The notes: a model not told the origin generated them from the letters alone. A stretch of DNA of 64,000 bases from Arenibacter palladensis (GCF_900129275.1 NZ_FQUX01000001.1:806001-870000), one strand, 5' to 3'; positions 10,693 to 20,931 are shown, numbered from the stretch's first letter. Translations and numbers: made by a program.

Positions 10693-11799
10693 TTAATCTT
10701 TATAAATCCGTTTCACCCGTTGCGAAATTCCGGTCAGCAGTTCATAAGTTATGGTATTGGCCGAAGACGCTAAGGCTTCTGCACTATGTTTCTGGCCAAA
10801 AACTATGACCTCATCACCTTCCTTACAATCAATCCCGGTGATATCCACCATGATCATGTCCATACAAACATTGCCAATAATGGGTGCCAATTTTCCGTGT
10901 ATAGATACCTGACCTTTTCGGTTCCCATATTGTCTGCCAATTCCGTCTGCATGGCCCAATGGTAGTGTTGCCGTAACCTTGGGAGCATTGGAGACGAACG
11001 CCCTATTGTAACCTACACTTTCATTGGCCCCTATCTTGTGGATCTGTGAAATTATGGTTTTAAGGGTGGCGACAGGAATTAAACGTTCATCTTCGGCGGC
11101 CTCGTTTCCATAGCCGTAAAGTCCTATACCGCTTCTTACCATGTCGTACTGGGCTTCTGGGTAATTAATTATTCCGGAGGTATTCAACATATGCCTTTTG
11201 GGCCTGTACTTTAATTTGGAGATTATTGCCGAACTAATTTTTTCGAACTGCCTAATCTGGGAGATAGTAAATTCTTTTTCGTTCAAGTCTTCGGAAGCGG
11301 CTAAATGGGAAAATAGGGAACTTATTTTTACTTGGTCCGCTCCTTCCAGCGATGATAAAATAAAATCTATATCCTTTTCCCCAAAGCCCAATCTGTTTAG
11401 ACCGGTGTTGAATTTTAAATGTATAGGGTAATTCCTTTGGTCCAGGTCTCTGGCAACTTTTAAAAAGGAAGAGAAAATTGTGCGCGAATATAGACTGGGC
11501 TCCAAACATTTTTCTATTAAGGTGGCAAAACTTACCTCTTGCGGATGCAACACCAGGATGGGCAGTTCAATTCCGACTTCCCTTAAGGCTACACCTTCTG
11601 CAGTATAAGCTACGGCCAAATAGTCCGCACCAAGGGTTTCCAGTTTTTTTGCGATGGCTATGGAATCACCACCATAGGCGAAAGCCTTCACCACTCCTAG
11701 AAATTTGGTTTTTGGATCTACCTTGGATCTCAAATAATGATAATTGTGTTCCAAAGCCCTAAGGTCTATTTCCAGAACGGTTTCTCCGACCTTAGTCAT
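10693..11799 (-). CDS. alr: alanine racemase
   Basis: The 368-residue PLP enzyme converts L- to D-alanine for peptidoglycan. The PLP lysine is Lys38 in [11 protein letters not shown], and the second catalytic tyrosine is in SVGYNRAF. The C-terminal beta domain contains [13 protein letters not shown]. Its start overlaps the tdk stop by eight bases, so the two genes are translationally coupled and tdk is read first. The canonical KANAYGHG is altered to KAFAYGGD, a variant that keeps the lysine. Confidence 0.94.
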   Translation of the reverse strand: MTKVGETVLEIDLRALEHNYHYLRSKVDPKTKFLGVVKAFAYGGDSIAIAKKLETLGADYLAVAYTAEGVALREVGIELPILVLHPQEVSFATLIEKCLEPSLYSRTIFSSFLKVARDLDQRNYPIHLKFNTGLNRLGFGEKDIDFILSSLEGADQVKISSLFSHLAASEDLNEKEFTISQIRQFEKISSAIISKLKYRPKRHMLNTSGIINYPEAQYDMVRSGIGLYGYGNEAAEDERLIPVATLKTIISQIHKIGANESVGYNRAFVSNAPKVTATLPLGHADGIGRQYGNRKGQVSIHGKLAPIIGNVCMDMIMVDITGIDCKEGDEVIVFGQKHSAEALASSANTITYELLTGISQRVKRIYKD

Positions 11800-12436
11800 T
11801 CGATTTTTTTTGAGGAGGTAATACTTCCTCGGATGTAACTTCTATGGCGTTTACTTTTTCTTTTAACATAGCTTTGTAGTACGCTGCTCTACTAAGAGGT
11901 TCATATTCTTCTGTTTCTCCCAAAAAAACCAATTTGTTGTTATTGGCCTTTCTAAAACTATAATTGGCAAGATTGCCGGTTCGAGTACAAACGGCATGAA
12001 CTTTTGTGACATATTCGGCCGTGGCCATCAACGCGGGCATTGGTCCAAACGGGTTGCCCTTAAAATCCATGTCCAATCCAGCCACTACCACCCGGATACC
12101 CTTGTTGGCCAAATCATTGCATACGGTAACAATTTCGTCATCGAAGAATTGGGCCTCATCAATTCCTACCACATCGCAATCATCGGCCAAAAGCCGAATA
12201 TTTGCAGCTGCCGGAACTGGAGTAGATCTAATTTCGTTGGCATCGTGTGAAACTACCATTTCCTCATGGTATCTTTTATCTACCATAGGTTTAAAAATTT
12301 CTACCTTTTGCTTGGCAAATTTGGCTCTTTTCAACCTTCGGATCAGTTCCTCGGTCTTGCCAGAGAACATGGAACCGCAGATTACTTCGATCCAACCGAA
12401 TTGTTCTTTAGGGTTAACAGTATTTTCGAGAAACAT
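11792..12436 (-). CDS. tdk: thymidine kinase (type II)
   Basis: The 214-residue enzyme phosphorylates thymidine in the salvage pathway. The P-loop [11 protein letters not shown] starts at residue 21 and the Walker B-like [10 protein letters not shown] carries the catalytic glutamate. The lasso region is [15 protein letters not shown], and [12 protein letters not shown] follows. In classical type II kinases this region holds four zinc ligands; here only one cysteine remains, so the structural zinc site is probably absent. It is the first gene of the tdk-alr pair. Confidence 0.94.
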   Translation of the reverse strand: MFLENTVNPKEQFGWIEVICGSMFSGKTEELIRRLKRAKFAKQKVEIFKPMVDKRYHEEMVVSHDANEIRSTPVPAAANIRLLADDCDVVGIDEAQFFDDEIVTVCNDLANKGIRVVVAGLDMDFKGNPFGPMPALMATAEYVTKVHAVCTRTGNLANYSFRKANNNKLVFLGETEEYEPLSRAAYYKAMLKEKVNAIEVTSEEVLPPQKKSND

Positions 12437-12639
12437 TTTGTAATTTTAGACGAAAGTAATTTGTTTTCCGTTTTTTATTAGGAGGCATAAAATTATTAAA
12501 AAAATAATCCTTCTGGTATTAATGTTGGTAAAAGTTGGTAATCTAGATTACTTGTTCTTTAACCACCCATTAATTGCCTGAAAGGAATTGCTATATTGGT
12601 GCTCCAATTGAGCCCCTACTAATTTTAAAATATATTCAG

Positions 12640-13326
12640 ATGAAAAAGAGACTAAAAGAGGAATTGAGAAAATTATCAACTGAAATAATAACCTCGAGAA
12701 ATTTAAACGATTACTCGGCCTTATATGAAACTGCTAGGGAATTATATGAAAAGTTGGCAGTTCTTAAATATATTGAGGAAAAATTAAATGAGGTGGAGAT
12801 AGATGTTTCCAAGAATGCCATAGCGGCAAAATTTGAATCTATGGCCAACTCCGTGTTAAGTGCAAATTCTTCGGTACCTGAAAGTAACCCGCACGAAGAG
12901 GATATAATCATACCAGGGATAGATACCATTAAGGATATGGTGTCCGAAATGCCTGGAGCCACCACCATCGACGAGGTTTTATCGCAGTTTACCAACAAAC
13001 CGGATTTGATCAAAAACGATAAGGACTTATTTATGCCCAAGGAGGTGAAAACCGTGAAAGCGCCAAGTACTGCCCAATCTGTTGAAAATGGTCCTAAAAA
13101 GGTGCTGAAAGTGGACTTGAACGATCGCTTGGCATTTGTAAAGCATCTCTTCAATAACAATATGGAAGATTACAACAGAGTGTTGTCCCAGTTGAGTACC
13201 ATAGATAGTGAAGAAAGATCTATTTCATTTATTACGAACATGGTAAAACCGGATTATAATAATTGGGAGGGAAAAGAGGATTACGAACAAAGATTTATGA
13301 ACGTAATTGCCCGCAAATTTGCATAA
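12640..13326 (+). CDS. conserved hypothetical protein, acidic helical
   Basis: I do not recognise a named family. The chosen ATG gives 228 residues (MKKRLKEELRKLSTEI); the frame is open upstream but only to a TTG. The N-terminal 70 residues are predicted helical. A disordered, Pro/Thr-rich middle (about 95-160) leads to a conserved-looking C-terminal part with DRLAFVKHLFNNNMEDYNRVLSQLSTI and PDYNNWEGKEDYEQRFMNVIARKF. This end looks like a small helical interaction domain. There are no membrane segments or signal peptide. It precedes rsmI by about 100 bases. Confidence 0.8.
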   Translation: MKKRLKEELRKLSTEIITSRNLNDYSALYETARELYEKLAVLKYIEEKLNEVEIDVSKNAIAAKFESMANSVLSANSSVPESNPHEEDIIIPGIDTIKDMVSEMPGATTIDEVLSQFTNKPDLIKNDKDLFMPKEVKTVKAPSTAQSVENGPKKVLKVDLNDRLAFVKHLFNNNMEDYNRVLSQLSTIDSEERSISFITNMVKPDYNNWEGKEDYEQRFMNVIARKFA

Positions 13327-13430
13327 GGATTTTTTTAAGGGACAACAATGAAAATTATTCTTCTTGATTTTCGTTAATTTTGTCGCTTTCCACCTGCAAC
13401 TGTAAGAAAGGCCGGTGTTTAATAAAATTG

Positions 13431-14102
13431 ATGGGGAAATTATATATAGTACCTACACCTATAGGTAACTTAGAGGATATTACATTGCGCGCCATTAGGG
13501 TGCTAAAGGAAGTGGACCTTATTTTGGCCGAAGACACCCGTACCAGTGGAAAATTATTGCACCATTACAATATAGACACCCCTATGCAAAGTCACCATAT
13601 GCATAATGAGCATAAGACCGTTGAAGGGATCGTAAGGCGTTTGCAATCCGGGGAGAATGTGGCATTGATATCCGACGCGGGAACCCCTGCCATTTCGGAT
13701 CCTGGTTTTTTGCTTACCCGTGCCTGTGTAGAAAATAATATAGAAGTGGACTGCCTGCCAGGGGCTACCGCATTTGTACCTGCCTTGGTAAATAGCGGTT
13801 TGCCTAATGATAAATTTGTTTTTGAGGGCTTCTTGCCCGTAAAAAAGGGCAGACAGACCAGATTGACCTTATTGGCCGAAGAGCCTAGGACGATTATTTT
13901 TTACGAATCGCCCCATAAATTGATTAAGACCTTATCACATTTTGAAGCCTATTTTGGTGCGGAAAGATTGGTTTCCGTTTCTCGGGAGCTGTCAAAAATG
14001 TATGAGGAGACTATAAGGGGTACGGTAAAGGAGGTCTTGCAACATTATACGGACAACCCCCCCAAAGGAGAGATCGTTATTGTGGTGGCAGGTAAAAAAT
14101 AA
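13431..14102 (+). CDS. rsmI: 16S rRNA 2'-O-methyltransferase RsmI
   Basis: The chosen start MGKLYIVPTPIGNLED is where the family begins, giving 223 residues. RsmI methylates the ribose of C1402 in 16S rRNA with S-adenosylmethionine. Signatures are TPIGNLEDITLRA, AEDTRTSGKLL, SDAGTPAISDPG and PNDKFVFEGFLP. Its stop codon overlaps the start of the next gene (TAATG), so the two are translationally coupled. The C-terminal extension found in longer RsmI proteins is missing, as is usual in this phylum. Confidence 0.95.
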   Translation: MGKLYIVPTPIGNLEDITLRAIRVLKEVDLILAEDTRTSGKLLHHYNIDTPMQSHHMHNEHKTVEGIVRRLQSGENVALISDAGTPAISDPGFLLTRACVENNIEVDCLPGATAFVPALVNSGLPNDKFVFEGFLPVKKGRQTRLTLLAEEPRTIIFYESPHKLIKTLSHFEAYFGAERLVSVSRELSKMYEETIRGTVKEVLQHYTDNPPKGEIVIVVAGKK

Positions 14103-14692
14103 TGGAGCGATTATTATCGGAAATAAGAAGTTGCCAGGTATGTAAGTCCCAATTACCCTTGGGTCCAAGACCCGTGCTTGCAGCACATCCCAATGCCAGG
14201 ATTGTTATTATAGGTCAGGCACCGGGGACCAAGGTGCACCAAACCGGCATTCCTTGGGATGACCCAAGTGGTAAGCAGTTGAGAAGTTGGCTCAATATTT
14301 TGGATTCCGTGTTTTATGATGAAAGTAAAATAGCACTAATGCCTATGGGCTTTTGCTATCCAGGAAGGGGCAAAGGTGGCGACTTGCCACCGAGACCGGA
14401 ATGTGCCCCTTTATGGCACAGAGCCTTACTGAAATGTATGCCTAGTCTGGAACTAATTATTCTAATTGGCACCTATTCCCAACAATATTACCTTGGAAAG
14501 ACCGCCAAAGCTACCTTGACGGAGACCGTAAAAGGCTATCAGGAATATTTACCGAAATATTTTCCTTTGCCCCATCCTTCTCCTAGGAACAGATTTTGGC
14601 AATCTAAAAATCCTTGGTTCGGACAGGAAGTGGTACCTGTATTGCAAGAAAGGGTGGCCCATATTCTTGAACTCGACAGATCATCTACATAG
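14102..14692 (+). CDS. uracil-DNA glycosylase family protein
   Basis: This is a 196-residue single-domain protein of the UDG superfamily. Motif A appears as IIGQAPGTKVHQTGIPWDDPSGKQLRSW and motif B as LPHPSPRNRFW. A Cys-x2-Cys pair at residues 11 and 14 (SCQVCK) resembles the start of the iron-sulphur ligands of family 4/5 enzymes, but I cannot place all four. Such proteins remove uracil or deaminated bases from DNA. It overlaps rsmI by one base. Exact subfamily and activity are open. Confidence 0.8.
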   Translation: MERLLSEIRSCQVCKSQLPLGPRPVLAAHPNARIVIIGQAPGTKVHQTGIPWDDPSGKQLRSWLNILDSVFYDESKIALMPMGFCYPGRGKGGDLPPRPECAPLWHRALLKCMPSLELIILIGTYSQQYYLGKTAKATLTETVKGYQEYLPKYFPLPHPSPRNRFWQSKNPWFGQEVVPVLQERVAHILELDRSST

Positions 14693-14802
14693 GTATATCT
14701 TATTTATCCAAGAACTTTCTGTCCAAAATACTTTCCCAAAAGTATTTTGACCTATAATTGAGGCGTTTGTCTAAAACCTTTTTTACGCCACGGCTTTTGG
14801 TT

Positions 14803-14887
14803 TACTTTTGGAGGACCATAGCATAAGTAGGTTAAGTTCATGGTAAGATTTGGGGAAAAAAGGCGGAGCTTAGCTTCGCCTTTTTTA
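14803..14887 (+). ncRNA. small RNA gene, copy 1 of a tandem pair
   Basis: No gene covers 14693-15254. In it a 39-base block (14816-14854) recurs almost unchanged at 15021-15059 (two differences). Copy 1 is preceded, five bases upstream, by TACTTTTG, the phylum's -7 element (14803-14810), and is followed at once by a hairpin (about 14861-14881) and six T. The product would be about 70 nt. The ATG inside the block opens short frames whose sequences differ after the block, which argues against a peptide. The -33 element is weak (TTTT). Confidence 0.65.
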
Positions 14888-14984
14888 TTGCTGAAAATCA
14901 GTATTTTAACTAATATTTAGTCACTTTTAACGATAATTGTTGATCATCATCGAAAAAAATTATGGTTAAAAGGTCATAATTATT

Positions 14985-15095
14985 TTTGTTATTTCTCACA
15001 ATACCAGTATTTTAGTATCGCCATAGCATAAGTAGGTTAAGTTTATGGTAAGATTTGGGACGAAAAGGGTGGAGGCTTCTCCACCCTTTTCTATT
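14985..15095 (+). ncRNA. small RNA gene, copy 2 of a tandem pair
   Basis: The promoter is TTTG (14985-14988), a 19-base spacer and TATTTTAG (15008-15015), close to the Bacteroidota consensus. The conserved block 15021-15059 starts five bases later, as in copy 1. Within it CCATA and TATGG can pair. A perfect 12-bp terminator stem (15063-15074 with 15079-15090) follows. The stem sequence differs from copy 1 while the structure is kept, so the conserved block and the terminator, not a reading frame, are what is preserved. The product would be about 75 nt. Confidence 0.7.
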
Positions 15096-15104
15096 TTTAG
15101 CATA

Positions 15105-15144
15105 CAAAAAAGTCCGCTCGTCAAATTTTTGACGAGCGGACTTT
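15105..15144 (-). terminator. intrinsic terminator of the superoxide dismutase gene
   Basis: A perfect 17-base stem (15109-15125 with 15128-15144) with a two-base apex is followed on the minus strand by TTTTGTATG. It lies about 110 bases past the sod stop codon and converges on small-RNA copy 2. Confidence 0.85.
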
Positions 15145-15254
15145 AATTTATTCCAAGGAATGCCATGAAAAATCTTCAGAAAATTATTCTGCTGGCCAAT
15201 TGGAGCCTTCGCTTATTGACCATGAATTTTCAAAGTCCCGGTTAATGGTAAGCC

Positions 15255-15863
15255 TTATTTATTGGCTTTGTAGGAAGCGGCTACCTTATCCCAATTAACT
15301 ACATTGAAAAATGCGTTGATGTAGTCTGGTCTTCTATTCTGATAATTTAGGTAATAGGCATGCTCCCATACATCCAAGCCCAAAATTGGAAAACCGTCAC
15401 ATCCGGTTCCTGGCATAAGTGGGTTGTCCTGGTTAGGAGTTGAGCATATTTCCAGTTTCCCTCCTTTATGGACACATAACCAAGCCCAACCAGAGCCGAA
15501 TCTTGTTGCTGCGGCTTTGGAAAAAGCATCCTTAAATGATTCAAAAGAACCAAAAGCTGATTTTATGGCATCGGCAAGCTCACCTGTAGGTTGCCCACCA
15601 CCATTTGGGGACATTATTTCCCAAAATAAAGAGTGATTGTAGAAGCCTCCTCCGTTGTTTCTTACAGCGGCATTGGACATGTCCAAATTGGTCAAAATAT
15701 CCATAATGGATTTTTTTGCCAAATCCGTTCCCTCAATAGCATTATTTAAATTGGTAGTGTACCCATTGTGATGCTTGGTGTGATGTATTTCCATGGTTCT
15801 GGCATCAATATGTGGTTCCAAAGCGTCGTACGCATAAGGTAATTTAGGTAATTCAAAAGCCAT
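15255..15863 (-). CDS. superoxide dismutase (Fe/Mn family)
   Basis: The 202-residue enzyme converts superoxide to oxygen and peroxide. Metal ligands are recognisable as His27 in [11 protein letters not shown], the histidine in [13 protein letters not shown], and the Asp and His of [22 protein letters not shown] is a further signature. No signal peptide is present, so it is cytoplasmic. Iron, manganese or cambialistic use cannot be decided by eye. It is a single-gene unit with a distant terminator. Confidence 0.95.
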   Translation of the reverse strand: MAFELPKLPYAYDALEPHIDARTMEIHHTKHHNGYTTNLNNAIEGTDLAKKSIMDILTNLDMSNAAVRNNGGGFYNHSLFWEIMSPNGGGQPTGELADAIKSAFGSFESFKDAFSKAAATRFGSGWAWLCVHKGGKLEICSTPNQDNPLMPGTGCDGFPILGLDVWEHAYYLNYQNRRPDYINAFFNVVNWDKVAASYKANK

Positions 15864-15982
15864 AATGTTTTCGTTTTTATGTTAAAAAATGTTGTTTCCC
15901 AAAATTACGGTTTTATGATAGAAATTCAACTAATAATTTGTTAAGAACTGTTTAATATTGCTTATTTTGCGACTAAAATTAC

Positions 15983-18900
15983 GTGCAGGACGCTCCTTAC
16001 AAAATATATAACGCCTCTGCTGGGTCTGGGAAGACCTATACGCTTGCAAAAGAGTATTTAAAAATTATCCTTTCTTCAGATTTTAATAAGAACTATCGCA
16101 GTATACTGGCCATTACGTTTACCAACAAGGCGGTAAATGAAATGAAACAGCGAATTTTAGGAAGTCTGTTTGCCTTTGGTAAAATGTCCGATAGTAACGA
16201 AATTCCATCCATGCTGGCCGATATTTCCCAAGAGTTGGGAATAGATTACGGAACGCTGCGAACTAGGTCCAGAAAAGTCCTCAAGGAAATTCTGCATAAT
16301 TATGCTTTTTTTGATGTCTCCACCATTGATAAATTTACCCATAGGCTTATAAGGACATTTGCCAAAGATCTAAAATTGCCCCAAAATTTTGAGGTGGTAC
16401 TGGATACCAAATTATTGTTGGATGAAGCCATTGCCAAACTGATCAATAAGGCGGGTACCGATACACAATTGACCAAAGTGTTGGTAGATTTTGCTTTGGA
16501 AAAAATTGACGATGATAAGAGTTGGGATATAGCTTTGGACCTTCAAAAGATCGGGTTTTTATTGTTCAATGAAAATCAGGCTCCCCACCTTAAAAAGCTT
16601 GAAGAAAAGGACATCGATGATTTTTTGGATTTAAAAAAGGAATTGGTTCTTCAAATACAGTCCAACGAAACTAAGATTGTGGCTTGGGCAACGGAAATAC
16701 TTGATATCATTGAAGGCAATGATTTGGAATTCAATAATTTCAAATCCAGCTATTTTCCAAAATTCATTGCCAAAATTGCTTCGGGAGATCTAAATATGGA
16801 TTTTAATGCCGGTTGGAAACAAAATTTTGAATCCGAGCCCCTATACACCAAGACCTGTCCCCAAGCAATTAAAGATATTCTGGACGGCCTACATCCTAGG
16901 TTTATTGGTTTGTTCAATGAGATTAAGGAGCATTATAATGCGTTGTCCCTAGTTAAGAATGCGTACAACAATATTGTTCCCCTCACGGTCCTCAGTGCCA
17001 TTCAACAGGAAATTAAAACCTTGGAACGGGAGCGCGATCTTCTGCCAATCTCCTCATTCAATAGTATTATTTCCAAAGAAATCAAAGATCAGCCAGCTCC
17101 TTTTATTTATGAACGTATTGGGGAAAAGTACCGCCATTATTTTGTGGATGAATTTCAGGACACTTCCGAAATGCAATGGAACAACCTAATACCTTTAATA
17201 GGCAACGCATTGGAGAGTCAGGACGATCTTGGAAAAATAGGTTCCTTGCTTTTGGTTGGCGATGCCAAACAGGCCATATATCGCTGGAGGGGAGGCAAGG
17301 CAGAACAATTCCTAAACCTTATCAATCTTAAGGAAAATCCGTTTGTTTTTCCTCCGTCTACGGCAAATCTTCCCGCAAATTACAGGAGTCATGAAGAGGT
17401 GATCAAATTTAACAACGATTTTTTTACGGTTACCAGTCCCTTTTTGGAGAATACAGTTTATAATAAATTGTTTGTAGAAGGTAATAATCAAAACTACAAT
17501 AGTAAAAAAGGAGGTTTGGTACAGCTTTCCTTTATTGATGTTGATGAATCCCAGGAGGAAGATGGGGAATACTGTAATTTGGTGATGAAAACCTTGGAAG
17601 AGGTTTTGGAAAAGAACTATTCCCTAAAAGATGTTTGTATCCTTACACGAAAGAAGAAACATGGGATTTTGTTGGCAGATTTTCTTATGCAGAACAATAT
17701 TCCCATTATTTCCTCTGAAACGTTGTTGTTAAATAGTAACCCGAAGGTAAGGTTCCTAGTTAATTTATTGCATTTTAGTCTTCAACCAAAGGAAATGGAA
17801 AGGTGTTATGAAATATTGAGCTTCCTTTCCGAGGAACTTGAAAACAGACATCAATTTATTAAGGCCAATATAAATAAGGTATCTCAACTGCTAATGGGTA
17901 CCTACGGCTTTAATGTGGATATAATTGGACAATCCTCGGTTTATGATGGCGTGGAGTATGCTATAAAAAAATTCGGAATGGCAGACAGCTCGGATGCCTA
18001 TATAACTTATTTCTTGGACGTTGTTTTGGAGGTTGAACAAAAAGAGGGAGCCAATACCCAAGCCTTTTTGGCATACTGGGATAAGAAAAAGGACAGTTTA
18101 AGCGTTACCGCCCCCGAAAATGTGGATGCCGTTCAAATAATGACCGTGCATAAGTCCAAGGGGTTGGAATTCCCTATTGTAATCTTTCCATTTGCCAACA
18201 CCAATATATATGAAGAAAGGGATGCCAAACTATGGCTGCCGGTAAATCCTATTTCCTTTGCGGGCTTTGAGGAAATTTTGATCAACAAGAAACAGGAAGT
18301 TGTAGGTTATGGACCTCTTGCGGAAACCATTTATAATGAAGAACAGCATAAATTGGAATTGGATGCCTTTAACCTTTTATATGTAGCCTTGACCAGGGCG
18401 GTTAAGGGGCTCTATGTTATTTCCAAAAAAGATCTTACTCCCAAGGGCGAACATAAACCAAATTACTATTCTGGGTTATTTATTCATTATTTAAAGGAAA
18501 AAGGACTTTGGGAGGAGGCTAAAACCTGTTATCAGTTCGGAAATCTTCAAATACAGGATGAACCATCCCGCCCAGGGGATCATCAGGAAAAGATAGCCCA
18601 TCTATACACATATAAAGAGCGACCTGAATTTAGAATTCTGACCAAAGCCGGTGCCCTATGGGACACGCAACGGGGAACAGCACTTAGCAAGGGAAATTTG
18701 CTACATCATGTAATGGGGTTGATAGAGACCAATGACGATATTGACGGTGCTTTGGATATGCTAATTAGAAACGGGGATCTTTCCCATGAGGATAGCCAAG
18801 GGATGCAGCAAAGAATAAAGGACATTGCCGACCATCCAAAGTTGTACGCCTACTTTTTAAAAGGAAACCTAATAAAGAATGAACAGGATATCCTTACCAA

Positions 18901-19108
18901 AAATGGTAAGGTGCTTCGCCCGGATAGATTGGTCATCAAGGATAAGAAAGTAACCATTATAGATTATAAGACGGGAAAAAGGAATCCGGCATACCATGAA
19001 CAGATCTATTCCTATGCAGATGCTCTGGAAGCAATGGGATATGAAATTGAAAACAAGATCCTTATCTATATCAATGAGGATATTACGCTAGACTTTATTA
19101 GTAGTTGA
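15983..19108 (+). CDS. UvrD/AddA-type helicase-nuclease
   Basis: The 1041-residue protein is a superfamily 1A helicase. Walker A is ASAGSGKTYTLAKEY (from residue 11), motif II lies in YFVDEFQDTSEMQW, and GDAKQAIYRWRGG and MTVHKSKGLEFPIV are motifs III and V. The last 100 residues form a PD-(D/E)XK nuclease with VTIIDYKTGKRNP. This is the AddA/RecB layout for double-strand break repair. The start is GTG. The likely partner is the AddB-like gene at 21251, one gene downstream. Confidence 0.88.
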   Translation: MQDAPYKIYNASAGSGKTYTLAKEYLKIILSSDFNKNYRSILAITFTNKAVNEMKQRILGSLFAFGKMSDSNEIPSMLADISQELGIDYGTLRTRSRKVLKEILHNYAFFDVSTIDKFTHRLIRTFAKDLKLPQNFEVVLDTKLLLDEAIAKLINKAGTDTQLTKVLVDFALEKIDDDKSWDIALDLQKIGFLLFNENQAPHLKKLEEKDIDDFLDLKKELVLQIQSNETKIVAWATEILDIIEGNDLEFNNFKSSYFPKFIAKIASGDLNMDFNAGWKQNFESEPLYTKTCPQAIKDILDGLHPRFIGLFNEIKEHYNALSLVKNAYNNIVPLTVLSAIQQEIKTLERERDLLPISSFNSIISKEIKDQPAPFIYERIGEKYRHYFVDEFQDTSEMQWNNLIPLIGNALESQDDLGKIGSLLLVGDAKQAIYRWRGGKAEQFLNLINLKENPFVFPPSTANLPANYRSHEEVIKFNNDFFTVTSPFLENTVYNKLFVEGNNQNYNSKKGGLVQLSFIDVDESQEEDGEYCNLVMKTLEEVLEKNYSLKDVCILTRKKKHGILLADFLMQNNIPIISSETLLLNSNPKVRFLVNLLHFSLQPKEMERCYEILSFLSEELENRHQFIKANINKVSQLLMGTYGFNVDIIGQSSVYDGVEYAIKKFGMADSSDAYITYFLDVVLEVEQKEGANTQAFLAYWDKKKDSLSVTAPENVDAVQIMTVHKSKGLEFPIVIFPFANTNIYEERDAKLWLPVNPISFAGFEEILINKKQEVVGYGPLAETIYNEEQHKLELDAFNLLYVALTRAVKGLYVISKKDLTPKGEHKPNYYSGLFIHYLKEKGLWEEAKTCYQFGNLQIQDEPSRPGDHQEKIAHLYTYKERPEFRILTKAGALWDTQRGTALSKGNLLHHVMGLIETNDDIDGALDMLIRNGDLSHEDSQGMQQRIKDIADHPKLYAYFLKGNLIKNEQDILTKNGKVLRPDRLVIKDKKVTIIDYKTGKRNPAYHEQIYSYADALEAMGYEIENKILIYINEDITLDFISS

Positions 19109-19467
19109 AATTATGGTCATGGTCCGTGGATCGTAAAGGGGGGGAGCATATTGGCTTTTAAGGGCGCGAGTTGCGATGGAATTGATTGGGTTATTCTTAA
19201 TTATTGGTCCATAATCCTGTTGTATAGGGTTATTTTAAGAAGTAAATACTCCAAATTGCTGCCCCTATAAGTTTTTATCTAATCGGATTATTCTTTCGGT
19301 GCTACTTTGTGGTTGAGCAAGAAGTTGCCTACAGGGGTCTTATGTATATTGCTTTTTTGGACTTGGGTTATACAATAACCGTATTTGCCAGGGTAGGGAC
19401 GGCATAAAATATCGATTAAATGCGTCTTTTTTGGTATGAAATACGTTAAAAAAATTAAGAGAATGAT

Positions 19468-19498
19468 TTTGTTAATAATTTTTAACAACTTACATTTG
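19468..19498 (+). promoter_or_regulatory. strong Bacteroidota-type promoter of the ompA gene
   Basis: TTTG (19468-19471), exactly 19 bases, then TACATTTG (19491-19498) matches the TTTG-N19-TANNTTTG promoter consensus of this phylum perfectly. Transcription should begin near 19503, about 30 bases before the ompA start. The rest of 19109-19467 holds nothing I can support. Confidence 0.8.
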
Positions 19499-19532
19499 CA
19501 GCTAATAAACACTTAAACTTAAAAAATTGAAC

Positions 19533-20873
19533 ATGAAACATCTTAGCAAATTATTGGTTGTTGCCTTACTTATTGTAGGTTTTAACAACGTACAAGCGCA
19601 AGACGAGAATAACCCATGGCAAGTAAGTTTCGGAGCTAACGCAATTGACGTTTTCCCTACCGAAGATTATAGCAGCTTTGGGAATGAATTCTTTAACGCA
19701 ACAGACCATTGGAACATACTTCCATCTATTTCCTATGTAGGAGTGTCAAAGTATGTAGGTAGTGGCTTTTCAATTGGAGCAAGAGGTTCTTTGAACCGTA
19801 TTGATAAATTGGGAGATACAAGCGTTGACGATTTGTCTCACTATGCTGTTGATGGTACAATAAAATATAATTTCTTAAAAAGTACAGTAATCGATCCATT
19901 TATTGAAATAGGTGGTGGTTACACTTGGATTGACGAAGTTGGTGCTGGTACCGTAAATGGTGGTGTTGGACTTAACATTTGGTTCACTGAGAACATCGGT
20001 CTAACATTACAGTCTTCTTACAAGCATGCTTTCGAAGATTATTTAGCTAAGCATTTCCAACATATGGCTGGTATTGCTATCAAATTTGGTGGTACCGATA
20101 CTGATGGTGACGGAGTATATGACAAAGATGATGCTTGTCCAGAAGTTGCTGGTCTTGAGATTTTCAACGGATGTCCAGATGCTGACGGTGATGGTATAGA
20201 GGATAGCAAAGATGCTTGTCCTAACGAGGCTGGTTCCAAGGAAATGAACGGATGTCCAGATGCTGATGGTGACGGTATTGCCGATAAAGATGATGCTTGT
20301 CCTAACGAAGCTGGTCTTGCTGCTTTAGCTGGTTGTCCAGATGCTGATGGTGACGGTGTTGCCGATAAAGATGATGCTTGTCCTAACGAAGCTGGTCCTG
20401 CCGCTAACAAAGGATGTCCTTACCAAGATAAAGACGGTGACGGTGTATTGGATAAAGATGATAAATGTCCAGATGTTGCCGGAACTGTAGCTAACCAAGG
20501 TTGTCCTGAAGTTACTGAAGAAGTTCAGAAGCAATTGAACGAATACGCTAGAACAATCTTGTTCGATACTGGTAAATCTTCTATCAAAGCAGAGTCTACT
20601 TCTGTAATGGTTGATATTATCACTATCCTTAAAGAGTATCCTACTGCTAAATTTACTGTAGAAGGTCATACTGATAGCGTAGGAAGTAACTCTTTGAACC
20701 AGAAGTTATCTGAGTCAAGAGCACTTTCAGTTAAATCTTTCTTAGTAGAAAAAGGTATTGAAGAGTTTAGATTATCTGCTGTAGGTTACGGTGAGGATAA
20801 GCCAATCGCTACAAACAATACTGCTGCTGGTAGAAAGCAAAACAGAAGAGTTGAAATTAACTTGGTAAAGTAA
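19533..20873 (+). CDS. OmpA-family outer membrane protein with thrombospondin type 3 repeats
   Basis: From the ATG the protein has 446 residues. A signal peptide (to about residue 22, ending VQAQD) leads to an N-terminal beta-barrel (to about 190). Five calcium-binding type 3 repeats follow, each like [19 protein letters not shown] and ending in a Cys-containing GCP turn. The C-terminal OmpA domain (about 335-446) has [10 protein letters not shown] and [10 protein letters not shown] and binds peptidoglycan. Codon use is strongly biased to GGT, GCT and GTT, and with its consensus promoter this points to high expression. It interrupts the AddA/AddB-like pair. Confidence 0.93.
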   Translation: MKHLSKLLVVALLIVGFNNVQAQDENNPWQVSFGANAIDVFPTEDYSSFGNEFFNATDHWNILPSISYVGVSKYVGSGFSIGARGSLNRIDKLGDTSVDDLSHYAVDGTIKYNFLKSTVIDPFIEIGGGYTWIDEVGAGTVNGGVGLNIWFTENIGLTLQSSYKHAFEDYLAKHFQHMAGIAIKFGGTDTDGDGVYDKDDACPEVAGLEIFNGCPDADGDGIEDSKDACPNEAGSKEMNGCPDADGDGIADKDDACPNEAGLAALAGCPDADGDGVADKDDACPNEAGPAANKGCPYQDKDGDGVLDKDDKCPDVAGTVANQGCPEVTEEVQKQLNEYARTILFDTGKSSIKAESTSVMVDIITILKEYPTAKFTVEGHTDSVGSNSLNQKLSESRALSVKSFLVEKGIEEFRLSAVGYGEDKPIATNNTAAGRKQNRRVEINLVK

Positions 20874-20903
20874 TTTCCAAGTAGTTTTAAAACTATAAAC
20901 AAG

Positions 20904-20931
20904 AGCCCCGCTATTTAGCGGGGCTTTTTTT
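20904..20931 (+). terminator. intrinsic terminator after the ompA gene
   Basis: A perfect nine-base GC-rich stem (20904-20912 with 20917-20925) and a four-base loop are followed by a run of T. It closes the highly expressed ompA transcript before the addB-like gene. Confidence 0.9.

Noticed and set aside
14839..15180. Short frames starting at the ATG inside both small-RNA copies (MVRFG...)
   Set aside because: The two peptides diverge completely after the shared block and run into the terminator hairpins, so a coding role is unlikely.
19288..19512. A 74-codon minus-strand frame upstream of the ompA gene
   Set aside because: It runs through the consensus ompA promoter, has a lysine/isoleucine-rich composition typical of AT-rich spacer, and no recognisable domain.
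20039..20669. Long minus-strand frames opposite the thrombospondin repeats
   Set aside because: They arise from the repetitive codon pattern of the real gene on the plus strand.
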